A DNA stretch of 64,000 bases from contig NZ_JAUCBR010000004.1 in assembly GCF_034676725.1 (NCBI RefSeq), positions 3,128,001 to 3,192,000 of the forward strand. Reading direction: 5' to 3'. Positions 41,036-48,919 of this stretch are shown here, one piece after another. Source of the DNA: Denitromonas sp. (GTDB lineage: Bacteria; Pseudomonadota; Gammaproteobacteria; Burkholderiales; Rhodocyclaceae). The translations under genes were made by a program, and so were the position numbers. Below the pieces are notes generated by a model. It was not told the origin of the DNA. It did not search any database and saw only the letters and a program-made list of their open reading frames with translations. Positions within the stretch are counted from its first letter, which is position 1, and every line of letters begins with the position of its first letter.

Positions 41036-41956
41036 ATGACGACCATGCTTTCCGTTTCCAATCTCTCCAAGGTCTATGAGGGCGGTTTTACTGCGCTCAA
41101 GGACATTAATCTCGACATCCGCCGGGGCGAAATTTTTGCGCTGCTGGGGCCGAACGGTGCGGGCAAGACCACGCTGATCAGCATCATCTGCGGGCTGGTG
41201 AATGCCTCGGCCGGCAAGGTGACGGTGGGCGGGCATGACATCGTGGACGACTACCGCGCGGCGCGTTCGCTGATCGGGCTGGTGCCGCAGGAGTTGACCA
41301 CCGACGCTTTCGAGACGGTGTTTTCGGCGGTGAGCTTTTCGCGCGGGCTGTTCGGTAAGGCGCCGGATCCGGCCTATATCGAGAAGGTGCTGCGCTCGCT
41401 GTCGCTGTGGGAGAAGCGCGATAACAAGATCATGACGCTGTCGGGCGGCATGAAGCGGCGGCTGCTGATTGCCAAGGCGCTGTCGCATGAGCCGCGCATG
41501 CTGTTTCTGGATGAGCCGACGGCGGGTGTGGACGTGGAATTGCGCCGCGACATGTGGAATCTGGTGCGCGGGCTGCGCGAGGACGGCGTGACGATTCTGC
41601 TGACCACGCATTACATCGAGGAAGCCGAGGAGATGGCCGACCGCATCGGCGTGATCCGCAAGGGCGAGATCATTCTGGTGGAGAACAAGGCGACGCTGAT
41701 GCACAAGCTGGGCAAGAAGCAGCTGACGGTGCATCTGCAGGCGCCGATCGACACCGTGCCCGAGTCGCTGGCGGCCTACGCGCTCGAGCGCGGTGAGGAC
41801 GGCCATGCGCTGACCTACACCTATGACACCGAGCGCGAGGAGCCCGGCATTGCCGAGCTGCTGCGCGACCTGACGGCGGCGGGGGTCGCCTTCAAGGATG
41901 TGAATACCCAACAAAGCTCGCTCGAAGACATCTTCGTGAGCCTGGTGAAGAAATGA
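41036..41956 (+). CDS. ABC-2 type exporter ATP-binding protein (YadG-like)
   Basis: A 306-aa ATPase with Walker A GPNGAGKTT, signature LSGGMKRRL, Walker B MLFLDEPTAG and the switch His in LLTTHYIEEAEEM. The C-terminal 80 residues are the extension typical of DrrA/YadG-type exporters. Its ATG at 41036 follows the IS110 right end by 144 bp. The stop overlaps the permease gene by 4 nt. Substrate unknown. Confidence 0.9.
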   Translation: MTTMLSVSNLSKVYEGGFTALKDINLDIRRGEIFALLGPNGAGKTTLISIICGLVNASAGKVTVGGHDIVDDYRAARSLIGLVPQELTTDAFETVFSAVSFSRGLFGKAPDPAYIEKVLRSLSLWEKRDNKIMTLSGGMKRRLLIAKALSHEPRMLFLDEPTAGVDVELRRDMWNLVRGLREDGVTILLTTHYIEEAEEMADRIGVIRKGEIILVENKATLMHKLGKKQLTVHLQAPIDTVPESLAAYALERGEDGHALTYTYDTEREEPGIAELLRDLTAAGVAFKDVNTQQSSLEDIFVSLVKK

Positions 41957-42714
41957 ATCTGTATGCCATCAAGGCCATCTACCGTTTCGAGATGGCGCGT
42001 GCCTGGCGCACGCTGACCCAAAGCATCATCTCGCCGGTGCTGTCGACCTCGCTGTATTTCGTGGTCTTCGGTGCCGCCATCGGTTCGCGCATTCCAGAGG
42101 TGGAGGGGGTGAGCTACGGCAGCTTCATCGTGCCGGGCCTGATCATGCTCTCGCTGCTCACGCAGAGCATTGCCAATGCCTCGTTCGGCATCTATTTTCC
42201 GCGCTTTACCGGCACCATCTACGAGGTGCTGTCGGCGCCGGTGTCCTACCTCGAAATCGTGGTGGCCTATGTGGGCGCGGCGGCGAGCAAGTCGCTGATT
42301 CTCGGGGTGATCATCCTCGCCACGGCGGGCCTGTTCGTGGATATTCGCATCGAACACCCCTTCTGGATGCTGCTGTTCTTCGTGCTCACGGCGATCACCT
42401 TCAGCCTGCTCGGTTTCATCATTGGCATCTGGGCCGATGGGTTCGAGAAGCTGCAGCTGGTGCCCATGCTCATCGTCACGCCGCTCACCTTTCTGGGCGG
42501 CAGCTTCTACTCGATCAACATGCTGCCGCCGTTCTGGCAGACGGTGACGCTGTTCAACCCGGTGGTGTATCTGGTGAGCGGGTTCCGCTGGAGCTTCTAC
42601 GGTATTGCCGATGTCAGCCCGGCGCTGAGCCTGGGCATGACGGTGTTTTTCCTCGCCGCCTGCATCGTGCTGGTGGCGTGGATTTTCAAGACCGGATACC
42701 GCCTCAAGCCGTGA
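41953..42714 (+). CDS. ABC-2 type permease (YadH-like)
   Basis: A 253-aa membrane protein with six helices and the ABC-2 family signature (VPGLIMLSLLTQSIANASFG, PLTFLGGSFYSINMLPP, NPVVYLVSGFRWSF). It pairs with the ATPase before it. E. coli YadGH and similar exporters have no settled substrate. Confidence 0.9.
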   Translation: MNLYAIKAIYRFEMARAWRTLTQSIISPVLSTSLYFVVFGAAIGSRIPEVEGVSYGSFIVPGLIMLSLLTQSIANASFGIYFPRFTGTIYEVLSAPVSYLEIVVAYVGAAASKSLILGVIILATAGLFVDIRIEHPFWMLLFFVLTAITFSLLGFIIGIWADGFEKLQLVPMLIVTPLTFLGGSFYSINMLPPFWQTVTLFNPVVYLVSGFRWSFYGIADVSPALSLGMTVFFLAACIVLVAWIFKTGYRLKP

Positions 42715-43331
42715 GGCCCATTCTGTATTCCTTCCGCCGCTGCCCCTACGCGATCCGGGCGCGGCTGGCTTTGTGGCAGGCCGGCGTGGTGGTGGCGCTG
42801 CGCGAGGTGGTGCTGCGCGACAAGCCCGCGCATCTGCTCGAGATCTCGCCCAAGGGCACGGTGCCGGTGCTGCGCCTGCCCGATGGCCGGGTGCTGGAGG
42901 AGAGCCTGGACATCATGCTCTGGGCGCTGCGCCAGAATGATCCGGATGGCTGGCTGACCGCCGGCGACGGCGCCGAGCAGGCGGCGCTCATCAGCCGCAA
43001 CGACGTCGACTTCAAACCGTTGCTCGACCGCTACAAATACGCCGAGCGCTTCCCCGAAAAACCGGCGGTGGCCTGGCGAAAAGCCGCGATTGCGGCGCAT
43101 CTGGCCGACCTCGAAACGCGCCTGACCGGCCAGGCCTATCTCTTTGGCGACACGCCCTCGCTGGCCGACGCTGCGTTGCTCCCATTTGTTCGCCAGTTCG
43201 CCGCCGTTGATCCGGCGTGGTTCGACGCTGCGCCGCTGCCAGCGCTGCGTCGCTGGTTGAACGCCTGGCTGGACTCGCCCTTGTTTGCAGCGGTGATGGT
43301 GCGGCACCGCACCTGGCAGGAACCGCGCTGA
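42711..43331 (+). CDS. Glutathione S-transferase family protein
   Basis: A 206-aa GST-fold protein. The thioredoxin-like N-terminal half has RRCPYAIRARLAL (CPYA, a possible catalytic Cys), SPKGTVPVLRLPDG with the cis-Pro, and EESLDIMLWAL; the C-terminal half is all-helical with SLADAALLPFVRQFA. The Cys suggests an omega- or glutaredoxin-like activity. GTG 42711 overlaps the permease stop (GTGA), implying coupling. Confidence 0.85.
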   Translation: MRPILYSFRRCPYAIRARLALWQAGVVVALREVVLRDKPAHLLEISPKGTVPVLRLPDGRVLEESLDIMLWALRQNDPDGWLTAGDGAEQAALISRNDVDFKPLLDRYKYAERFPEKPAVAWRKAAIAAHLADLETRLTGQAYLFGDTPSLADAALLPFVRQFAAVDPAWFDAAPLPALRRWLNAWLDSPLFAAVMVRHRTWQEPR

Positions 43332-43332
43332 G

Positions 43333-43845
43333 TCAGTCTTGCGGCGGTTCGAGCGCTGCCAGCAGCCGGGCGAGTTGGGTGTCGAGCAGATCGCGTGATT
43401 CAGCGTCGAGGGGCGCAAGAATGCGCCGCTCGTTCTCCAGATGGGCTTCCACCGCCTGGTCGATCAAGGCCAGGCCGGCCGGCGTGAGCTTGACCCGTTT
43501 GCTGCGTGCGTCGGCCGGGTCGGGCTCGCGCGCGATCCAGCCGCGCTCTTCGAGTCCTTGCAGGCGGTGGGTCATGGTGCCGGAGGTGATCATCAGCGAG
43601 TTGAACAGCGCAGTCGGGCTCAGGCAGTAGGGCGTGCCGGCGCGGCGCAGCGTGGCCAGCACGTCGAAGTCGCCGCGGCTGATCCCGAAGGCGCTGAACG
43701 CGGTGTCGAGTTCGCGTTGCATCAAGGCAGCACAGCGGCCGAGGCGGCCGATCACGCTCATCGGTGTCAGGTCCAGGTCCGGCCGTTCGCGGCGCCACTG
43801 CGCCACGATGGTATCGACTGCGTCGCCTTGGGTCGGTCCGTTCAT
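43333..43845 (-). CDS. MarR-family transcriptional regulator
   Basis: A 170-aa winged-helix regulator: FGISRGDFDVLATLRRAGTPY, SPTALFNSLMITSGTMTHRLQGLEERGWIAREPDPADARSKRVKLT (in pieces, the DNA-binding wing). Divergent from an EamA transporter, with two palindromes in the gap that are likely its operators. ATG 43845 follows GAGGAGC. It would be released by an unknown ligand to allow expression of the transporter and itself. Confidence 0.9.
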   Translation of the reverse strand: MNGPTQGDAVDTIVAQWRRERPDLDLTPMSVIGRLGRCAALMQRELDTAFSAFGISRGDFDVLATLRRAGTPYCLSPTALFNSLMITSGTMTHRLQGLEERGWIAREPDPADARSKRVKLTPAGLALIDQAVEAHLENERRILAPLDAESRDLLDTQLARLLAALEPPQD

Positions 43846-43861
43846 CGGTTGCTCCTCAATG

Positions 43862-43918
43862 TATCTTGAAATCAAGATAAATCCGTGTCAGCCTTTATTT
43901 TATCTTGAATTGAAGATA
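43862..43918. promoter_or_regulatory. Two MarR-type operators in the divergent marR-eamA region
   Basis: TATCTTGA-AA-TCAAGATA (43862-43879) is a perfect palindrome; TATCTT-GAATTG-AAGATA (43901-43918) is a near-identical second copy with one central mismatch. Centres are 39 bp apart. The second abuts the eamA start codon, so binding should block its expression. Confidence 0.8.
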
Positions 43919-43923
43919 AAACC

Positions 43924-44847
43924 ATGAAAACGACACACGCCGCCTCCTCGTGGGCAGATGCCTTGCTCACCGCCTTGGCGCCCATCATCTGGGGCACCAC
44001 CTACATCGTCACCACCGAGTTGCTGCCGCCCGACCGGCCGCTCACCGCCGCCTTGCTGCGCGCGCTGCCGGCGGGGTTGCTGCTGGTGCTGTGGTGCCGC
44101 CGATTGCCGGTAGCCCGCTTCTGGGGGCGTTTGATGGTGCTCTCGGCCTTGAACATCGCGGTCTTCCAGGCGCTGCTGTTTGTGGCTGCGTACCGACTGC
44201 CAGGCGGGCTGGCGGCGGTGGTCGGCGCTATCCAGCCGTTGCTGGTGATGGCGCTGGCCTGGTCGGTCGATCAGCAGCGGCCGGTGCGGCTGGCGGTGTG
44301 GGCGAGTGTGGCCGGGGTGCTGGGCATGGCAGCCTTGTTGCTGTCGCCCGATGCGGTGTGGGAGCCGGTCGGTATCGCTGCCGCGCTGGCCGGCGCGGCC
44401 TGCATGGCGGCGGGCACCTTTCTGGCCCGGCGCTGGCGGCCCGAGCTGCCGGTGCTGGCGTTCACGGGTTGGCAGTTGCTGCTCGGCGGCCTGATGCTGG
44501 CGCCGCTGGCGTGGTTGATCGACCCGCCGCTGCCGACGCTCAGCCCGGCAAACATCGCGGGTTATGCCTATCTGGCGGTGTTTGGTGCGCTGGTCTCTTA
44601 CGCGCTGTGGTTCCGCGGCGTGGCGCGGCTGTCGCCGGTGGCAGTGTCCTCGCTCGGCCTGCTCAGTCCGCTGACCGCCGTGCTGGTGGGCTGGGCGCTG
44701 CTCGACCAGAGCATGCGCGGCCTGTCGCTGGTGGGGCTGGTGGTGGTGCTGGGCAGCGTGCTGGTGGTGCAGCGGGCGATGTCGGTGCCGCAGCGGCCGG
44801 CCCGGCCGGCGCCGCACAGCAGCGTGCCGGCGGCGGCCAAGGCCTGA
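43924..44847 (+). CDS. EamA-family transporter (DMT superfamily)
   Basis: A 307-aa protein with ten membrane helices in two EamA repeats (first begins IIWGTTYIVTTELLPPDRPL; second AGAACMAAGTFLARRW). Typically exports metabolites or amino acids; substrate unknown. Expression is likely controlled by the divergent MarR protein through the two palindromes. Confidence 0.88.
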   Translation: MKTTHAASSWADALLTALAPIIWGTTYIVTTELLPPDRPLTAALLRALPAGLLLVLWCRRLPVARFWGRLMVLSALNIAVFQALLFVAAYRLPGGLAAVVGAIQPLLVMALAWSVDQQRPVRLAVWASVAGVLGMAALLLSPDAVWEPVGIAAALAGAACMAAGTFLARRWRPELPVLAFTGWQLLLGGLMLAPLAWLIDPPLPTLSPANIAGYAYLAVFGALVSYALWFRGVARLSPVAVSSLGLLSPLTAVLVGWALLDQSMRGLSLVGLVVVLGSVLVVQRAMSVPQRPARPAPHSSVPAAAKA

Positions 44848-44851
44848 ATGC

Positions 44852-45361
44852 TCAAGGCGCGATAGCGCGCTGCCAGGCGTCGAGCTTGGCCTCGAAGCGC
44901 AGGCCGGCATGCGCCGGGCTGGTTGAGGGCAGGCGGCGGTGCCGGCGGATGGCGGCGTGGGCCTCGCTCAGCGTCGGCAACACATGGGTGTTGAAGCTGC
45001 TCTCGGCCTTGGCGCCGTTGAAGTAGATGGCCTGAATGCCGGGATGCGCCGAGAGAAAACCGGCGAAATCATTCGGCACGATGCTCGATTCAACGATGTC
45101 CGAATCCAGGCTGGACTCGCGGGTGCAGGCGGCGAGCACATCCCACACGGCGACGCCGGCGGCGCAGAGCGCGGCGCAGCGTTCGGCGTAGGGCGCGGTG
45201 ACGTCGAAGCCGAACAGCTCGGCCATGATCTGCCAGAAGGCGTTGTGCGGATGGGCGTAGTACTGCTGCTCGGCCAGCGAGCGCTTGCCCGGCATGCTGC
45301 CGAGGATGAGGCGGGTGGCGCTGGCGTTGGCCAGGGGGGCGAAGCTGTGAACAAAGGACAT
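44852..45361 (-). CDS. DNA-deoxyinosine glycosylase (uracil-DNA glycosylase family 6)
   Basis: A 169-aa UDG-fold protein of the hypoxanthine-DNA glycosylase group: LILGSMPGKRSLAEQQYYAHPHNAFWQ (in pieces) contains the active-site motif, and LPSTSPAHAG is the second motif. It removes deaminated adenine (hypoxanthine) from DNA. Convergent with eamA (4 nt gap). Confidence 0.88.
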   Translation of the reverse strand: MSFVHSFAPLANASATRLILGSMPGKRSLAEQQYYAHPHNAFWQIMAELFGFDVTAPYAERCAALCAAGVAVWDVLAACTRESSLDSDIVESSIVPNDFAGFLSAHPGIQAIYFNGAKAESSFNTHVLPTLSEAHAAIRRHRRLPSTSPAHAGLRFEAKLDAWQRAIAP

Positions 45362-45500
45362 GGCGGGCGACCGGGTAGGGGGTTACGTCTGGAGACGATT
45401 CTGTGGCCCTTCTTTACACAGCTTAACCACGCACGGCAAGCACTTCACGTGGCGGGGCTGCACACTGGGGGCCATGAACAGCGTTTGCCAGGAGTCGCCC

Positions 45501-46067
45501 ATGCGTGGTCGTTTTGCCTTGTTTCAAACCCGCCGCGTCGGTGTTGCACTGTTCGCCGTCTCGGTGCTGGCCGGTTGCGCCGCGCCGCGCTCCGGGCCGG
45601 TCGGTGGCGAGCCGCTGGCGGTCACGCCGTCCGCGCGCGAACTGGCCGTCTACCCGGCGCAGGGGCAGTCGGCGCGGCGCACCGATCGTGACCGCTATGA
45701 GTGCCACCTGTGGGCCGTCAGGCAAAGCGGTTTCGACCCCTCGCGTCAGCGGACCGAGGCGCCCGCGCCGGTGCGACGGGTCGAGCCCGATCCGCCGTCG
45801 GGTACCAGCACGACCCTGGGGGCGGTGACCGGTGCCGTGGTGGGCGCCGCCGTGGCCAACCCCCGGCGCACACTGGAAGGCGCGGCCATCGGCGCGGTGG
45901 TCGGCGGCGTGGCAGGGAGCGCGGCCGACAACGCGCGCGAAGCGCGTGCGCAAGCCATTGAAGAGCGCCTCAACGACCGCCGGGACACGCGCAACGATGT
46001 CCGCGAAAACAACTACTACCGTGCGTTGAGCGCGTGCCTCGAGGGGCGCGGCTACACCGTGCGCTGA
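45501..46067 (+). CDS. Lipoprotein with glycine-zipper segment and YECH-type C-terminal domain
   Basis: A 188-aa lipoprotein. The lipobox LAGC ends a signal peptide (VGVALFAVSVLAGC). Then come DRYECHLWAVRQSGFDPSRQ near 72, a glycine-zipper stretch (TLGAVTGAVVGAAVANP, AIGAVVGGVAGSAADNA) and the ending YYRALSACLEGRGYTVR. The DRYECHxWA and GRGYTVR pieces recur in the next gene. ATG 45501 follows AGGAG. Outer-membrane associated by analogy with other glycine-zipper lipoproteins; function unknown. Confidence 0.78.
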   Translation: MRGRFALFQTRRVGVALFAVSVLAGCAAPRSGPVGGEPLAVTPSARELAVYPAQGQSARRTDRDRYECHLWAVRQSGFDPSRQRTEAPAPVRRVEPDPPSGTSTTLGAVTGAVVGAAVANPRRTLEGAAIGAVVGGVAGSAADNAREARAQAIEERLNDRRDTRNDVRENNYYRALSACLEGRGYTVR

Positions 46068-46083
46068 TTTCATGGAGTTCACA

Positions 46084-47037
46084 ATGACCCCGACTACAAC
46101 CCTGAGGTGTGCCCGCTGCTTGCTGAGCGCACTGGTGCTTGGCGCCGGCGGGCTGGCCCATGCCGACACAACCGGCGAGCGAGACCGGAGCCCGCGTGCG
46201 GAGCGCAGTACCGAGCGCGGTGAGGGCGCCGCCAACGTGCGGCGCGACACCGTCGAGCAGCAGCGCGAGGCCCGGCAGGACCGCCGCGATGATGCACGGG
46301 AGACCCGCTCGGCGGTGCGGCAGGACAACCGCGACGCGCGTCGCGATACCGTCGAGCAGCAGCGCGAGACCCGGCAGGACCGCCGCGACGATGCACGGGA
46401 TACCCGCTCGGCGGTGCGACAGGACAACCGGGACGAGCGCCGCGACACCGTTCAGCTGCGCCGCGACGACCGCCGGGATGACCGGCGCGTCGCGCATGCC
46501 GAGCGCCGACACTACCCGTCGCGTGGCGCGGTTGTCCAGGTGCTGCCGCCGGCGCATCGGGTGGTCGCTCACCGGGGCGGTCGCTACATGTTCGCCAGCG
46601 GCGTGTGGTATCGGCCATCGGGCAGCCGCTTTGTGGTTGTTGCGCCGCCGCTCGGGATCGTCGTCCCGGTGTTGCCGCTGGGCTATCTCACGCTGCACAT
46701 CGGCCCGTCGCGCTACTACTACCTGAACGATGTCTACTATGTGCGCGAACCGCGGGGCTACGTGGTGGTCGAGCGTCCGGTCGGTGCGCCCGAGTCTATC
46801 GAGGACGATGTCCCGGAAGCCGGGCTGCAGCAGTTCATCTATCCGCGCCACGGACAATCGGAGGCGCAGCAGGCCGAGGACCGCTACGAGTGCCATCGCT
46901 GGGCACGCGAACAGACCGGCTTTGATCCGACCCGGCCGATGGGCGATGGGTCGAGCGCGCAGGTCGAGGCGGTGCGTTCCGACTACTACCGCGCCATGGG
47001 CGCCTGCCTGGATGGGCGGGGTTACACCGTGCGCTGA
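46084..47037 (+). CDS. Secreted Arg/Asp-rich repeat protein with YECH-type C-terminal domain (DUF6515-like)
   Basis: A 317-aa exported protein (signal LLSALVLGAGGLAHA). Residues about 50-135 are a highly charged repeat of 33 residues (RRDTVEQQREARQDRRDDAR... type), likely helical or disordered. Then a DUF6515-like region (YMFASGVWYRPSG, RYYYLNDVYYVREPRG) and a C-terminus with DRYECHRWAREQTGFDPTR and YYRAMGACLDGRGYTVR, shared with the preceding lipoprotein. The two genes, 16 nt apart, are probably one transcript. Function unknown; cell-envelope location inferred. Confidence 0.75.
   Translation: MTPTTTLRCARCLLSALVLGAGGLAHADTTGERDRSPRAERSTERGEGAANVRRDTVEQQREARQDRRDDARETRSAVRQDNRDARRDTVEQQRETRQDRRDDARDTRSAVRQDNRDERRDTVQLRRDDRRDDRRVAHAERRHYPSRGAVVQVLPPAHRVVAHRGGRYMFASGVWYRPSGSRFVVVAPPLGIVVPVLPLGYLTLHIGPSRYYYLNDVYYVREPRGYVVVERPVGAPESIEDDVPEAGLQQFIYPRHGQSEAQQAEDRYECHRWAREQTGFDPTRPMGDGSSAQVEAVRSDYYRAMGACLDGRGYTVR
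46235..46453 (+). repeat. 99-bp in-frame tandem repeats
   Basis: About two and a quarter copies of a 99-bp unit encoding the 33-residue charged repeat. Copies differ at a few positions (for example cgatgat against cgacgat), so the duplication is not very recent. Confidence 0.85.
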
Positions 47038-47049
47038 GCCGGTCCGCGC

Positions 47050-48681
47050 CTAGCGGGTGTCCTGGTGGGCATAGGGTGGCAGGGTCTGCAGGCGGGGGTC
47101 GTCCACCGGGCCGCCGACGGTGAAGTGATAGAGGCTTTGCCAGGTGGTGTCGGTGAGGCCCATCAGTGCGTGCATCATGTCGTCGAAGAAGCAGCCAATG
47201 CCGGTGCCGCGCAGGCCGGCGGCTTCGGCTTCCAGATACAGCACCTGGCCGATCAGGCCGGTCTCCCAGAACAGGCGCGGGTAGGCGCGGGCGCCGCCGG
47301 CGGCCAGCGCCGCATCGAACTGCGCGAGCAGGCCGACCGCGAAGGCGCCGTCGGCGGCGATGGCTTGCTGGCAGCTGACGGTTTGCGCCGCGCGGCGGGC
47401 GTCGTCGTCAATGAGCCGATACAGCGGCAGCCCGGGCGGGCAGCCCTCGGGCGTTTCCCACACGAATTCATCCGACAGCGCGGTACGCAGGCTGGCGTCA
47501 TGCGCCGCATCGCGCACCAGCAGGTAGAAGCCGGGCGCCAGGCCGGTGACCCGGTGCACCACCAAGGCGAGCGAGACGCGCGGGGGCCACGGCAGGGCGT
47601 CGGCCACAAAGGCGCCGGGCAGGGTGCGCGCGAGCAGGCGGTAGAACGTGTCGCGGTCGATGGGGCTGCGGCCGTCCATGTCTACCGCGCTACGCCGCTG
47701 GCGGATGATCTGCTCGGCGCTGTGACCGCGGTCGGGCGAGGGGTCGGTGCGGGGCGACGTGGCCGGGGTGTCGGGCGCCGGGCCGGGCGTGGCGACGGCC
47801 GCGGTGATGGTGTCGATGACCGGCCACGGGTGATGGTCGCGGCTGAGCGTGTTCGGCGTGCCGAGCAGCGTGAGCGGCGGGATGCGCGACGGCCAGGCCT
47901 CGGCACCCGGCAAGGGGCCGACCGGGCCGGCCGGCGTGAGCAGGAGCAGGGCGTCGGCCTGCTCGGCCTCGGGGCCGCTTTGCCGGTCGGTGCCGAGCAG
48001 GCGGGCGAGGTCGATGTCGGCGACGGTGTCGATCACCCGCGCCTGCCAGCCAAGCGTGCGCGCGGCAAAGGCGATGGCGCCGATGGCATGGCCGGCATCG
48101 TGCTGGCAGTAGCGCCAGGCGCGCTCGCCGTACTTCCAGGCTTCGCGCCAGTGGATGGAGGTCAGGCCGACCAGCAGGCAGGGCTGCGGCAGATCGGCAG
48201 TGAGGGTGGCCCACTGCGCCGCGCTGAGGGTGGCGCGGCGCTCGAGCTGGTGGCTGAACGGCGCGTAGTGGAACAGGCCCGGCGCGTCGATCAGGCCGGG
48301 CACGGGGCCGCTGATGAGGTAGCCCTCGGTGGGGTGCAGCGCGCCGCTGGAGGGGTTGATGCGCAGCGACCACGATTGTCCGGGGCCGACCTGCTTCCAG
48401 GCGGACAGCGCGAGGCTGTGCAGCAGCAGCCGGCCAACGGTGTCGGCATCGAGCGCGGCCGGCGCGGGGGCGGTGGCGAACAGGCTGTCGTAGCTCGGCT
48501 GCGGGCGCGCGGGCGGGCGGGGGAGATCGATGGTCGGCGCGCCGTCGAAGCGCCGGAACGGGTCGGGCTGGGTGGCCCAGTCGAGGTAGCCGAGCGAGGC
48601 GGCGTAGCGCTCGGGGCGGTGCTTGGTGCGCTGGTGGTAGTGGCGCACGACATCCAGCGGGTCATCGGTGGCAGGGCTCAT
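47050..48681 (-). CDS. SagB/ThcOx-family dehydrogenase, tandem nitroreductase domains
   Basis: A 543-aa protein with two nitroreductase-fold halves. The N-terminal half has RINPSSGALHPTEGYLI and the C-terminal half RQRRSAVDMDGRSPID, SCQQAIAADGAFAVG and GLRGTGIGCFFDDMMH, typical of SagB-type FMN oxidases. SagB proteins oxidise azolines in thiazole/oxazole-modified peptides, but no cyclodehydratase or precursor gene lies nearby. Many stand-alone members exist with unknown roles. Convergent with the charged-repeat gene. Confidence 0.8.
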   Translation of the reverse strand: MSPATDDPLDVVRHYHQRTKHRPERYAASLGYLDWATQPDPFRRFDGAPTIDLPRPPARPQPSYDSLFATAPAPAALDADTVGRLLLHSLALSAWKQVGPGQSWSLRINPSSGALHPTEGYLISGPVPGLIDAPGLFHYAPFSHQLERRATLSAAQWATLTADLPQPCLLVGLTSIHWREAWKYGERAWRYCQHDAGHAIGAIAFAARTLGWQARVIDTVADIDLARLLGTDRQSGPEAEQADALLLLTPAGPVGPLPGAEAWPSRIPPLTLLGTPNTLSRDHHPWPVIDTITAAVATPGPAPDTPATSPRTDPSPDRGHSAEQIIRQRRSAVDMDGRSPIDRDTFYRLLARTLPGAFVADALPWPPRVSLALVVHRVTGLAPGFYLLVRDAAHDASLRTALSDEFVWETPEGCPPGLPLYRLIDDDARRAAQTVSCQQAIAADGAFAVGLLAQFDAALAAGGARAYPRLFWETGLIGQVLYLEAEAAGLRGTGIGCFFDDMMHALMGLTDTTWQSLYHFTVGGPVDDPRLQTLPPYAHQDTR

Positions 48682-48919
48682 GGCGGGATCATCGCATACC
48701 TGTTCGCGGGTGTTCGCGCGGCGGGGCTGTCGGCGGCGAGGCGAAATCGGGTACGATCGCGTCCCCGCGGGGCGGCCATCTGACGGCTTCCCGCGGTTCG
48801 CACGGGTCTGCCACGGTTAAACGCTGTCGCAGATCCTTCTGTTTGCAGCGCCGCTCCGGATCACCCTGCCGGGTCGGCGCGCGTGTGCCCGTGACCCGGG
48901 CCGATAGGAGTCCATCCGC

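Noticed and set aside
46235..46453. 99-bp repeats as a mobile or integron-type repeat
   Set aside because: They are in frame and encode a regular charged peptide repeat; intragenic duplication suffices.
48682..48919. A glycine riboswitch before the AGCS symporter
   Set aside because: Expected for some family members, but the tandem aptamer landmarks are not present in this leader.
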